Assembly (NCBI GenBank): GCA_007118235.1
Contig: SKRY01000328.1
Coordinates: 1-11,348 of the forward strand
Length of the DNA stretch: 11,348 nt
Source: Candidatus Hydrogenedentota bacterium
GTDB lineage: Bacteria; Hydrogenedentota; Hydrogenedentia; Hydrogenedentales; SLHB01
Direction: 5' to 3'
Part shown: one piece after another, positions 1-7,292 of the stretch
How the letters are laid out: each line of letters begins with the position of its first letter
Numbering within the stretch: position 1 is the stretch's first letter
Notes under the pieces: model-generated
Told to the model about the DNA's origin: nothing
The model's database searches: none
Seen by the model: the letters and a program-made list of their open reading frames with translations, nothing else
Position numbers and translations under genes: made by a program

Positions 1-1149
1 GCGGGCGACGCCAGCGTGGTGAAATGCGTGTTGTACGACCGGACCGAGCTGGACGCCGAGGTGGTGGGCGCGGATCGCTACACCGACTTGGCGGTGCTCA
101 AGCTGAAGACGGATCGCACGGACTTGCCCTTCGCACGGCTGGGGTCATCGGCCGATCTGGAATCGGGGCAGACGGTGCTCGCCATGGGCAGTCCCCACGG
201 TTTAGCGCGGTCGGTCTCCATGGGCATTGTCAGCGTGACGGACCGGTATCTCGGCGACCGGGACGCCAACGTGGCGCCCTACAACAACTGGGTTCAGACG
301 GACGCCGCCATCAATTTTGGCAACAGCGGCGGCCCATTGGTGAATCTCCAGGGCGAGGTCATCGGCGTGAACACGCGTAAGCTCGGCTTCGCGGACAACG
401 TGGGCTTCGCCATTCCCGCCGACACGGCCCGTGAGGTCGTGGACCAGATTCTCGCCGAGGGGCGCGTCCACCGGAGCTGGCTGGGGTTGACCCTCCAAGA
501 GATGCGCAGCCGCACGGATGACCCCACGCGGCGGGGCGTGGTGATTGCGGACGTGGATCCCCTGTCTCCGGGCCGCGAGGCGGGATTCACGCCAGGCGAC
601 ATCTTGCTCAGCATTAACGGCGAATCGGCCGACGCCCGGTTCGAAGAGGACCTCCCGGCCGTGCGCAAACAGATCGCGGATTTTCCCATTGGTTCCGAGA
701 TTAACGCCCGTGTGTTGCGCGGCGGGGCGGAGCTGGAGTTGACCGCACACACCGTGGAAAAGAGCGATTTGCGCGGGCAAGAGGGCGAGTTCGCGGAATG
801 GGGCATGACCGTGGTCGACATGACGCCCGAGATGGCGCGGCGCGCTCAGTTGCCCCGCCGCCAAGGCGTACTCGTGTCGGGCGTGCAAGTCGGCGGCGTG
901 GCGGCCAATGGCAATCTCGAACAGGGGGACATTATCTTGTTAATGGACGAGGAACCCGTGGAGAACTTGGCGGATTTCCGGGAGAAGTACCGGGATCGCG
1001 TGGAGAGCGGTCAAGAGCGCGTGCTGTTGGACGTACGCAGCGGCGCTCTGTCGCGCTACGTGCTGTTGCGCCAAGACGCCGCCCCGCCAATCCCCATGGA
1101 TGTCACCGCGCCGGACGTAAATATGGAAGAGGAACTCAACTATGAGTAA
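1..1149 (+). CDS. HtrA/Deg-family serine protease with two PDZ domains (5' end outside window)
   Basis: This is a periplasmic-type S1C serine endoprotease that would degrade or refold damaged envelope proteins. The reading frame is open from base 1, so the signal peptide, N-terminus and catalytic His lie outside the window; 382 residues are visible. The catalytic Asp is the D of TDLAVLKL (codon 85-87). The catalytic Ser is in GNSGGPL (codon 325-327), preceded by the QTDAAINFG segment typical of DegP/DegQ. Strand motifs such as GVNTRKL and VGFAIPAD complete the protease domain. The first PDZ domain spans roughly bases 475-765 (SWLGLTL start, GREAGFTPGDILLSING core). The second spans roughly 796-1080 (WGMTVVDMTPEMARR start, GDIILLMDEEPV core). 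The stop codon overlaps the start of the next gene by 8 bases (ATGAGTAA), so the two are probably translationally coupled. The family is certain; which paralogue (DegP, DegQ or DegS-like) cannot be decided. Confidence 0.94.
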   Translation, partial: AGDASVVKCVLYDRTELDAEVVGADRYTDLAVLKLKTDRTDLPFARLGSSADLESGQTVLAMGSPHGLARSVSMGIVSVTDRYLGDRDANVAPYNNWVQTDAAINFGNSGGPLVNLQGEVIGVNTRKLGFADNVGFAIPADTAREVVDQILAEGRVHRSWLGLTLQEMRSRTDDPTRRGVVIADVDPLSPGREAGFTPGDILLSINGESADARFEEDLPAVRKQIADFPIGSEINARVLRGGAELELTAHTVEKSDLRGQEGEFAEWGMTVVDMTPEMARRAQLPRRQGVLVSGVQVGGVAANGNLEQGDIILLMDEEPVENLADFREKYRDRVESGQERVLLDVRSGALSRYVLLRQDAAPPIPMDVTAPDVNMEEELNYE

Positions 1150-2557
1150 CAGCTTGTCCCCATGGGCGCGGCTGTTTGTGTGGGGCTTCACGCTGATGGC
1201 CGCCACGTACGCCGCGGCGGACTTCCCCGCGCATCGCGTCTCGGGCGCATTCGACCAAATCGCTCCCGCCTTGACGGTGGTGTCCTACTCCTATGAGATC
1301 ACGAATCCCGCGACCGGCCAGACCATGAGCAGCAATTCCCGCGCCTTGGGCGTGCTGGTTTCCCCGGAGGGCTTGGTATTGGCGCGGGGCCACCTCTCGA
1401 CGGACAACATACGCCCCTACAACATCCGCGTCACCGTCCGGGAGGATGAGGGGGAAACGATCTACGACGCCTCCTTCGTGCGAAAGCCGGACGATGTAAA
1501 CGTGGCGTTGCTCCAAATCGAAGGCGGCCGCGACAAACCCTTTCCCCACGTCACTTTCGCTGGTGAATCAGGGTTGAGCCCTGGCGAGCCGGTGCTTCTC
1601 TTCGGCATCATGGGACAAACCTTCGACAGCGCCCCCAGCGTCACTGTGCGCCGGGTGGGGACCATTCTCGAAGAGCCCCGCCGCACGTACGCCTTGGACG
1701 ACGGCGTCGCGCTGGGTTTTGTGGGGGGCCCCGCGGTCAACACGGCGGGCGAAGCCGTGGGGGTAATCGGGTTTGACCTTTCCATGGGCGAGGGCGGCGA
1801 CCTGTATGTCCGAAGCGGACATCCACTTATCTATCAGGCGGATTTGTTCGAGCGCTATATTGCCGATCCCACGGCGGAGACGCCGGACCGCGATCGAGGC
1901 GAGGCGTGGCTGGGCTTGTTCAGCCAACCCCTGACCGATGACCTCGCCGAATATTGGGACCTGCCCCGGGAAGGCGGCATCGTCATTAGCACCATCGTGG
2001 CGCATTCGCCCGCCGAAGCCAGCGGACTCCAGCGGGGGGACGTGATCACCTCGTTCAACGGCATCCCCGTCCGAGTACGGCATGACCATGAAGTCGTCGG
2101 CTTCACCAAACAGGTTCGCAACACGCCGCATGGCGAGCCCATCCCCATCGCTCTCTTGCGGGACGGCGAACCCCGCGAACTGACCGTCACCCTTGTCGAA
2201 CGTCCGCGCACCGCCATCGACGCCGAGGAATACCGGGATGAGTTCTTCGGACTCACTGTGCGCGAGATCACCACGGATGTACGCCTCGCGTTGAACTTGC
2301 CCACCGAACTTCAAGGTGTAATCGTTGGGCACGTGCGGCCCGGCAGTTGGGCTGACCTCGCCCAGATCCGCGCCGGCGTTATCATCCTGCGTTTTGGCGA
2401 ATACACCATCGCCAGTATCGAAGACTTCCAGGAGGCCGCGGAGCGCGTGACTCAAGAACGGCCCGGCGAGGTCGCTGTGTTTGGCCGGGCGGGTGCGCTG
2501 ACAGGCTTCTTCCGGCTGGAACCCAAGTGGGACGAAGATGATTCGACTTCGGACTAG
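1142..2557 (+). CDS. Secreted HtrA-like pseudoprotease with two PDZ domains
   Basis: This 471-residue protein has the layout of an HtrA protease: signal peptide (about residues 1-25, hydrophobic core LFVWGFTLMAA, Ala-rich cleavage region), trypsin-like domain (about 35-240) and two PDZ domains (about 255-355 and 367-460). Aligning it by eye with HtrA motifs, the catalytic His survives (H84 in ARGHLS). The catalytic Asp position is Asn (N120 in VNVALLQI, where active enzymes have SDIALIQI or TDLAVLKL). The catalytic Ser position is Val (V194 in GFVGGPAVN, where active enzymes have GNSGGPLVN). The GG-P turn and the strands around it are kept, so the fold seems intact but proteolysis should be lost. 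The first PDZ has AEASGLQRGDVITSFNG. The second is diverged but has the GVIILRFGEYTI core. The ATG at 1142 overlaps the end of the active protease gene and has GAGG about 10 bases upstream. A regulatory, scaffolding or substrate-binding role beside the active protease is inference. Confidence 0.9.
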   Translation: MSNSLSPWARLFVWGFTLMAATYAAADFPAHRVSGAFDQIAPALTVVSYSYEITNPATGQTMSSNSRALGVLVSPEGLVLARGHLSTDNIRPYNIRVTVREDEGETIYDASFVRKPDDVNVALLQIEGGRDKPFPHVTFAGESGLSPGEPVLLFGIMGQTFDSAPSVTVRRVGTILEEPRRTYALDDGVALGFVGGPAVNTAGEAVGVIGFDLSMGEGGDLYVRSGHPLIYQADLFERYIADPTAETPDRDRGEAWLGLFSQPLTDDLAEYWDLPREGGIVISTIVAHSPAEASGLQRGDVITSFNGIPVRVRHDHEVVGFTKQVRNTPHGEPIPIALLRDGEPRELTVTLVERPRTAIDAEEYRDEFFGLTVREITTDVRLALNLPTELQGVIVGHVRPGSWADLAQIRAGVIILRFGEYTIASIEDFQEAAERVTQERPGEVAVFGRAGALTGFFRLEPKWDEDDSTSD

Positions 2558-3188
2558 ATACGCGGGAATCCTATTGGGAAGTCTGTTCCTCGCGGCGCTT
2601 CCAATCGGTGGTTGCTCCGCCGAAAACGAGAATCTGCTCGAACGCGGGGAATACCTGATGCTAGAAGCGCGGTGGCGGGAGGCCGTTCCCGTGTTGCGCG
2701 CGCATCTCTTGCGCAATCCCCGCGATCCGGGCGCTCACTTCTATCTCGGCCGGGCGTACCTGGTCGACACATTACCCTTGCTGGCGCATGCCGAGGGCGA
2801 ACTCAAGACCGCCCTCTATCTCTTTCATGAACAAGGCGGCCAAAGCCCCATCGAACGTTTCGACGACACCTATTTCGAGCTGGCCTGTCATCTGGAACTA
2901 TCAAAGGTGCATTTGGCCGTGGTCCAGATGGTTATGAACGCCGGCGGACAGAGAGAACTTCTTGAGCGCGCCCTCGAACAGTGTGAAGAGCACCTTGACG
3001 CCGCCCGCAGCATCGATCCGGAGTCGCCCGATGTGGAACAGCTCGAAACACTTCTCTCGGACCTGCGCGGGGTCATTGACGAGGACGCGCCACCCAGGCG
3101 CCCGGAGCCGCGCCAGCCGCCTCCCGAATCTAGGGAACCAAGGGAACCGCCGCGGCAACGATTACCCGGAGACCGCTTCGCCATATAA
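2538..3188 (+). CDS. Small lipoprotein with TPR-like helical repeats
   Basis: The product has 216 residues. It begins with a basic n-region (MIRLRTRY), a hydrophobic stretch (about 9-22) and a lipobox ending IGGC with Cys26 (codon 2613-2615), so it should be a signal peptidase II-processed lipoprotein anchored in the envelope. Residues about 33-75 read as a TPR hairpin (ERGEYLMLEARWREAVPVL, then RNPRDPGAHFYLGRAYL). More amphipathic helices follow to about residue 175, including a segment where a cluster of residues averages to a repeat unit ending IDPESPDVEQLETLL. The last 35 residues are rich in Pro, Arg and Glu and look disordered. The start overlaps the pseudoprotease gene by 20 bases, so it belongs to the same coupled unit. 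TPR proteins usually bind other proteins, and a partner role for the HtrA pair is inference. I do not recognise a named family. Confidence 0.8.
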   Translation: MIRLRTRYAGILLGSLFLAALPIGGCSAENENLLERGEYLMLEARWREAVPVLRAHLLRNPRDPGAHFYLGRAYLVDTLPLLAHAEGELKTALYLFHEQGGQSPIERFDDTYFELACHLELSKVHLAVVQMVMNAGGQRELLERALEQCEEHLDAARSIDPESPDVEQLETLLSDLRGVIDEDAPPRRPEPRQPPPESREPREPPRQRLPGDRFAI

Positions 3189-3208
3189 CGAATGAAGGCC
3201 AAGAACAC

Positions 3209-3257
3209 AACAACACTAACACTCCCCCTTCGAAGGGATAACAAGGGGGATGTTGTT
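3209..3257. terminator. Probable bidirectional terminator hairpin between convergent genes
   Basis: The arms TCCCCCTT (3223-3230) and AAGGGGGA (3243-3250) pair perfectly around a 12-base loop. Outside them AACAACA (3209-3215) pairs with TGTTGTT (3251-3257), leaving a 7-base bulge on the left. A second, competing hairpin uses the perfect palindrome CCCTTCGAAGGG (3226-3237), so only one of the two can form at a time. The site lies between the stop of the lipoprotein gene (3188) and the stop of tsaE (3279), where a two-way terminator is expected. There is no clean T run. The minus-strand side is T/G-rich after the stem (TGTTAGTGTTGTTGTG), which fits termination of the tsaE transcript better than that of the lipoprotein transcript. 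Confidence 0.6.
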
Positions 3258-3278
3258 CCATGGAGCAGCGCCTGCCGT

Positions 3279-3788
3279 TCATCCCCGTGAAGCTTGACCT
3301 AAGGCGCTGTCCCAGCCTTGTGGAAGCGCGCCGTAATTCTCAATGGTGACGTGACGGCTCGTGGGCCCGGCGTGGGCGAACCTCGCCTTCACATGAACGC
3401 GAGGCAAGACGTCCTCCGCCCGCTCCGCCCATTCAACCAGACACACCGCCTCGGACTCGAACAGCTCTTCAACCCCCAAATCCAGCACCTCCTCCACCCC
3501 TTCCAGCCGATAGAGGTCCACGTGATACAGGGCGGGTTCGGCGCAATAGCGATTGATGAGGGTGAAGGTGGGACTATGCACCGCCCCGCCCAGATCGAAA
3601 TAACTGGCGAATCCCCGTACAAAGCAGGTCTTCCCGCTGGCGAGGTCGCCATACAGGCCCACCACGGTCCCCGGGGAGACCATCGAGGCAAACTGGCGGC
3701 CCAAGGCCTCCGTTTCCTGAGGCGAGGACGTGGTGACGAGGAAAACGCCGTGTGCGGTCATTTCACGGCCGAACCAACGTTTCTTCAT
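3279..3788 (-). CDS. tsaE: tRNA threonylcarbamoyladenosine biosynthesis ATPase TsaE
   Basis: TsaE is the small cytoplasmic ATPase that works with TsaB, TsaC and TsaD to make t6A at position 37 of ANN-decoding tRNAs. The 169 residues carry the P-loop GDLASGKT (47-54, a variant of the usual GDLGAGKT), the SPTFTLINRY segment (72-81), HVDLYRL (89-95) and the LVEWAER Walker B-like strand (117-123), all typical of the YjeE/TsaE family. The ATG at 3788 overlaps the end of glgA by 26 bases. A second in-frame ATG at 3761 (residue 10) sits one base after the glgA stop and would give an N-terminus closer to usual TsaE length. Neither has a strong ribosome binding site, so the start is uncertain. It is the last gene of the run that begins with amrB. 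The partner genes tsaB and tsaD are not in the window. Confidence 0.94.
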   Translation of the reverse strand: MKKRWFGREMTAHGVFLVTTSSPQETEALGRQFASMVSPGTVVGLYGDLASGKTCFVRGFASYFDLGGAVHSPTFTLINRYCAEPALYHVDLYRLEGVEEVLDLGVEELFESEAVCLVEWAERAEDVLPRVHVKARFAHAGPTSRHVTIENYGALPQGWDSALGQASRG

Positions 3789-5229
3789 AGAGTTCCACGT
3801 ACTTGTTCGCGGAGCGGGTCCAGGAGAAATCGCGGCGCATACCGGCTTTACGCACAGCGGAGATCCGATCTGGCGAACGGTAGAGTTGGATGGCCTCGTC
3901 CAACGCCTGCACTAGGGCGGCCACCGTGGGAGACTCAAACACGATGCCCGTGCCAATATCGTCCTCGGGCTGTTTGGGCGTTACAGGCTCAACGGAGTCG
4001 GCCAAACCGCCCGTCTTGCGCACGATAGGCACCGTCCCGTAGGCAAGACTGTAGAGCTGGCTCAGTCCGCTCGGCTCAAAATACGAAGGCATCACGAAGA
4101 AATCCGCCCCGGCCTCGATAAGATGACTCAGCCCGTCGTCAAACTCGGTCATGGCCCGCATCTTGTCTGGATATTCCCGCGCGCGATTGAGGAACGCCTT
4201 TTCGAGAATGCTGTCTCCCGTGCCCAAAATGATGAATTGCACATCATTCTCCAACAAGATGGGTAGCGCGCGATCCATCAAGTCGAGGCCTTTCTGCCAA
4301 TCCATGCGCGTGACCATGGCGAAAATCGGCACGTCACGCGGGACAAGCCCCAGCTGCTTCTGAAGCGCCCTTTTGCATACGGCCTTGCCCGAAAGATCGT
4401 CGAGCGAGTAGTTGGCCGGAATGAAGGCGTCCAAGGCGGGATGCCAAAGGGAGTAGTCCACGCCATTGAGGATGCCCCGGAGGTCGTTGCCGCGCGCCCG
4501 GAGTTCACGTTCCAGGCCGTGGCCATACTCAGGGGTCTGGATCTCTTGGGCGTAGCGGGGGCTCACGGTGTTCAAGCGGGTGGCGCACCGGATCGCCCCT
4601 TTCAGAAGGTTCAGATTGTTGCGGTGCAACAATAGCTCATAGACCTGGACAACGCCGTCCAACCCGGTTTCGGGCAACTGCCATACATTAAAAGCGCCCT
4701 GGTATGCCAGATTATGAATGGTGAACAGGGAGGGAACCCTGCTCCAGTCCGGATTGTCCCGGCCCAGCGTTTGCAGATAAACAGGAATGAGGGCGGCGTG
4801 CCAATCGTGGCAGTGAAGGAGGTCTGGCATCCACCCCGTCTGCGCCACCCCGTGGAGGAGGGCCTGGTTGAAGAAACTGAACCGCTCCAGGTTGTCGGGG
4901 TAATCGCCCCCATTCTCTCCGTAGAGTCCTGGCCGATCAAAATAGTCGTTGTGCTCCACGAGATACACGGGGATGTCGGTATCGGGGATCACGCCGGTCC
5001 GCAAGGCCCCGTACACCCGCTTGCCCGACACGTCCGCCACGCACATATGTTCTTGCTGTCCCCGATGCTCCACTGGGATCAGCCCGTAGCACGGCAACGC
5101 GACACGAACGTCATGCCCCAGCTCTCGCAAGGCGCGGGGCAAGGCGTTACACACATCGGCCAGCCCCCCGGTCTTGACCAGGGGCACGGCTTCCGACGCC
5201 ACAAAGAGGATTTTCAGGGATTTCGACAC
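3763..5229 (-). CDS. glgA: Glycogen synthase (ADP-glucose type, GT5)
   Basis: GlgA transfers glucose from ADP-glucose to the non-reducing end of a growing alpha-1,4-glucan. The 488-residue length is normal for bacterial GlgA. The N-terminal lobe has the ADP-glucose-binding KTGGLADV loop (19-26). Also present are HCHDWHA (139-145), FTIHNLAYQG (169-178) and the ILNGVDYSLWHP linker (253-264). The C-terminal lobe has VTRMDWQKGLDL (306-317) and a TGGLADSV loop (406-413). The catalytic-Glu motif is EPSGLSQLY (385-393), with Ser where most GlgA have Cys (EPCGL). The start is a GTG at 5229; AGGAG 13 bases upstream overlaps the stop of the Nif3-like gene, so the two are probably coupled. No glgB, glgC or glgP is nearby, so glycogen metabolism is split across the genome, or GlgA is expressed with the surrounding housekeeping genes. 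A UDP-glucose donor cannot be excluded by eye. Confidence 0.96.
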   Translation of the reverse strand: MSKSLKILFVASEAVPLVKTGGLADVCNALPRALRELGHDVRVALPCYGLIPVEHRGQQEHMCVADVSGKRVYGALRTGVIPDTDIPVYLVEHNDYFDRPGLYGENGGDYPDNLERFSFFNQALLHGVAQTGWMPDLLHCHDWHAALIPVYLQTLGRDNPDWSRVPSLFTIHNLAYQGAFNVWQLPETGLDGVVQVYELLLHRNNLNLLKGAIRCATRLNTVSPRYAQEIQTPEYGHGLERELRARGNDLRGILNGVDYSLWHPALDAFIPANYSLDDLSGKAVCKRALQKQLGLVPRDVPIFAMVTRMDWQKGLDLMDRALPILLENDVQFIILGTGDSILEKAFLNRAREYPDKMRAMTEFDDGLSHLIEAGADFFVMPSYFEPSGLSQLYSLAYGTVPIVRKTGGLADSVEPVTPKQPEDDIGTGIVFESPTVAALVQALDEAIQLYRSPDRISAVRKAGMRRDFSWTRSANKYVELYEETLVRP

Positions 5230-5245
5230 GGTATTCTGGTCACTC

Positions 5246-6304
5246 CTACACTGGCCGAAAAGGGTCGGACTCGATGTAGGCAGTGACCGGAAATCCGTCC
5301 AGTTCCCGCTTCAAGTACGCCGCGATTCCCTCGGCTATTCCGATTTCCGTCCCGTAATGGCCGGCATCCATGACAGCCAATCCGCAGTCCTCCGCGAATT
5401 GGGCCTGATGATATTTCACGTCTCCCGTAACAAGCAGATCCACCTCCTCCGGGATGCGTTCAATTTCGCCGCCTCCCGAGCCCCCAATGACGGCCACACG
5501 TTGAATCTGGCGATCTCCCCCCACCACGCGCGCGTGGGAGATCCCAAGCTGTTCCCGCACATGTTGAGCGAAAGAACTCAGTTTGACGGGTTTCGCCAAC
5601 TCCCCCACCACTCCCAGTCCCACGCTGGGATCCCGGCTCTTGAGCGGCTGAACCTCGAAGCGAACCGTGTCACTGGGGCAAGCCTCGCGTACTGCCGCCG
5701 CCACCCGGGGCGCCAGCGCCTCCAGCACAACCGCTTCGAAACGCTGTCCCTCTGGCTCGGACTCCGTGGGGCCGTCCGGATCGATCAGGCCAGCCGGCGT
5801 GAATCGCCAGTGCGCATTCTCCCACAACGCCCCCCGGGCCGCTTCCCGCACGTTCGCGCATGCCTCGGCCAAGTGTTCCCCCGGAATCAACGCGCTCAGC
5901 TTGACCTGCGCCCCTTGCTCCACCGGCAGAAGAGGCACCGCGTCCTCTATTCCTAGCTGGGCCGCCAAAATGTGGTTCACGCCCCCGGGAACCACGTCAA
6001 GGTTGGTGTGCGCAGCGTAACACGACATGCCGCCTTGCACCAACCCGAGACAAAGCTGGGTATCGGGTTCCTTCGGGTTGACCGTCTCCAAGGGCGTGAA
6101 CGGAAACGGATGATGAGAGACGATCAAGTTCGCTCCCGCCTCCCCCGCCGCGAACATGGCCCCACGCGTGACCGACAGCGCCGTAAGCACCCCGCCTACC
6201 GCATCATCGGGGTCACCTATCCGCAACCCCACCCGGTCCCACGAAAACGCCAAGGCCTCAGGCGCCCACGCCTCCATGACCGCGCATACATCTCGTACTC
6301 GCAT
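5246..6304 (-). CDS. Nif3-like dinuclear metal centre protein (DUF34)
   Basis: This is a member of the Nif3/YbgI/YqfO family, a universally spread group of ring-forming proteins with a two-metal site and no settled function. Databases often label it GTP cyclohydrolase I type 2-like. The 352 residues show the metal ligands in the expected order: HH in SHHPF (64-65), Asp103 in HTNLD, and His316 and Glu320 in DAGHYGTE. The N-terminal motif reads FSWDRVGLRIGDP, where WDNVGL is more usual. Residues about 127-235 form an insertion between the two halves, as in the longer YqfO-type members where it is a PII/CutA-like domain. The product is thus the long form rather than the 250-residue YbgI form. 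The ATG at 6304 lies 6 bases after the amrB stop, and its GAGG site overlaps that stop. It is in a tight run with amrB, glgA and tsaE. Confidence 0.93.
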   Translation of the reverse strand: MRVRDVCAVMEAWAPEALAFSWDRVGLRIGDPDDAVGGVLTALSVTRGAMFAAGEAGANLIVSHHPFPFTPLETVNPKEPDTQLCLGLVQGGMSCYAAHTNLDVVPGGVNHILAAQLGIEDAVPLLPVEQGAQVKLSALIPGEHLAEACANVREAARGALWENAHWRFTPAGLIDPDGPTESEPEGQRFEAVVLEALAPRVAAAVREACPSDTVRFEVQPLKSRDPSVGLGVVGELAKPVKLSSFAQHVREQLGISHARVVGGDRQIQRVAVIGGSGGGEIERIPEEVDLLVTGDVKYHQAQFAEDCGLAVMDAGHYGTEIGIAEGIAAYLKRELDGFPVTAYIESDPFRPV

Positions 6305-6310
6305 ACATCC

Positions 6311-7132
6311 TCAGTATTCCATCGTCAACGACGCATACCCCACGACCCGTGTGTGGTCTCCCGTGGCTTGGGCGCTGGTTCGGTAATCCAACCATCGCCA
6401 GTGCCGGGCATCCAATGCAAGAGCATAGGCCATGCCCGCAACAACCGCCGTGGCGCCGCACATGCTGTACCGGCCCGCGGCTACTCCCTCGGCCAAGGCC
6501 TCCCAATCCTGTTCCATTACAGCCCGCACCGACTGGCGATCAATGGCGTTGGCCTCTTGTTCGTTCAAGAAATGGGAAAGGTCTGTAGATATCACAAGTA
6601 GGTCGCCTTTGTCCACCATGCCGGCAAGACACTGACCAAACTCCGCATGCCATTGCGACGGCGGCGCTCCAAAAAGAACGGGAACGATGGGAACAAGCCC
6701 AATAACCGCCTCTAAGAACGGCAACTGCACTTCAAGGCTGTGTTCGAGGCGGTGCGGCTCCGCGGGGACATTCCCAAAGAAACGGGTAAGTTCCCCGGCG
6801 AAGGCTTCGTCGATGGGAAACGCGCCCACCGGCGTCTCGAACACGCCCCGGCTGGCAATGGAAGCCGTATCGATACGGTAGCGATGGGAACACCCCATCA
6901 AAACGACGCGGGCGGGACGCTTGCCTTCCACCCGCTTGTACGCCTGGGCCGCCGAAGGCCCCGAGAATGGATAGCCCGCATGAGGCGCGATTAGCGCCGC
7001 CACTTGTTCAGGGGTGGGCTCAACCTCGGCTTCTTGCAAGCATTCTCGCACAACACTCCTGAGCCGCGCGGGATCACCGGGGTAGAACTGTCCGGCGACG
7101 GCCGGTTTGCGTGTGACAACCGCATCTTCCAT
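6311..7132 (-). CDS. amrB: AmmeMemoRadiSam system protein B (MEMO family)
   Basis: This 273-residue protein belongs to the MEMO family, which shares a fold with LigB-type extradiol dioxygenases. In many prokaryotes it is encoded with an AMMECR1 protein and a radical SAM enzyme. The three residues that line the metal site of human MEMO1 are all recognisable: His51 in IAPHAGYPFSG, His83 in MGCSHR and Cys225 in YSMCGATAV. Other family landmarks are PAVAGQFYPGDP (10-21), EHSLEVQLPFLEA (130-142) and STDLSHF (182-188). The ATG at 7132 follows a good GGAGG site 6 bases upstream. It is the first gene of a compact run that continues with the Nif3-like gene 6 bases later. Neither the AMMECR1 nor the radical SAM partner is present in the window. 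The reaction it catalyses or supports is not known. Confidence 0.94.
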   Translation of the reverse strand: MEDAVVTRKPAVAGQFYPGDPARLRSVVRECLQEAEVEPTPEQVAALIAPHAGYPFSGPSAAQAYKRVEGKRPARVVLMGCSHRYRIDTASIASRGVFETPVGAFPIDEAFAGELTRFFGNVPAEPHRLEHSLEVQLPFLEAVIGLVPIVPVLFGAPPSQWHAEFGQCLAGMVDKGDLLVISTDLSHFLNEQEANAIDRQSVRAVMEQDWEALAEGVAAGRYSMCGATAVVAGMAYALALDARHWRWLDYRTSAQATGDHTRVVGYASLTMEY

Positions 7133-7292
7133 ACGTTACCTCCCACAAGCATAACGCCTGTCTGGATAAGGCGAAGAACTACGCGCGGACAACCTCTGTC
7201 CCGTTCGCCGAGGCCGGATGAGCCGGGCCCCTTTAACGAACACGGAAGCGGTTCCTTCCTTTACCGGATGGACATGCCCCTTGCTCCCCGCG
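7133..7292 (-). promoter_or_regulatory. Non-coding leader region of amrB, with a small dyad
   Basis: The 160 bases between the PHP gene stop and the amrB start hold no plausible gene. Just upstream of the amrB GGAGG site is a dyad, CGCCT (7155-7159) and AGGCG (7169-7173) around a 9-base loop. A -10-like TATGCT is visible on the minus strand next to it, but without a convincing -35 element. The length of the gap suggests that the amrB-to-tsaE run has its own promoter here. I cannot point to it firmly. Confidence 0.25.

Noticed and set aside
202..888. Long minus-strand open frame (228 codons) across the HtrA gene
   Set aside because: It is antisense to a clear protease in GC-rich sequence, where long shadow frames are common, and its product resembles no family.
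1568..2716. Minus-strand open frame of 382 codons opposite the pseudoprotease gene
   Set aside because: It is antisense to a gene with a signal peptide and two PDZ domains. Its length follows from high GC at the third codon position, and no motif is visible.
3318..4028. Plus-strand open frame opposite tsaE and glgA
   Set aside because: It lies antisense to two certain genes and its product has no recognisable domain.
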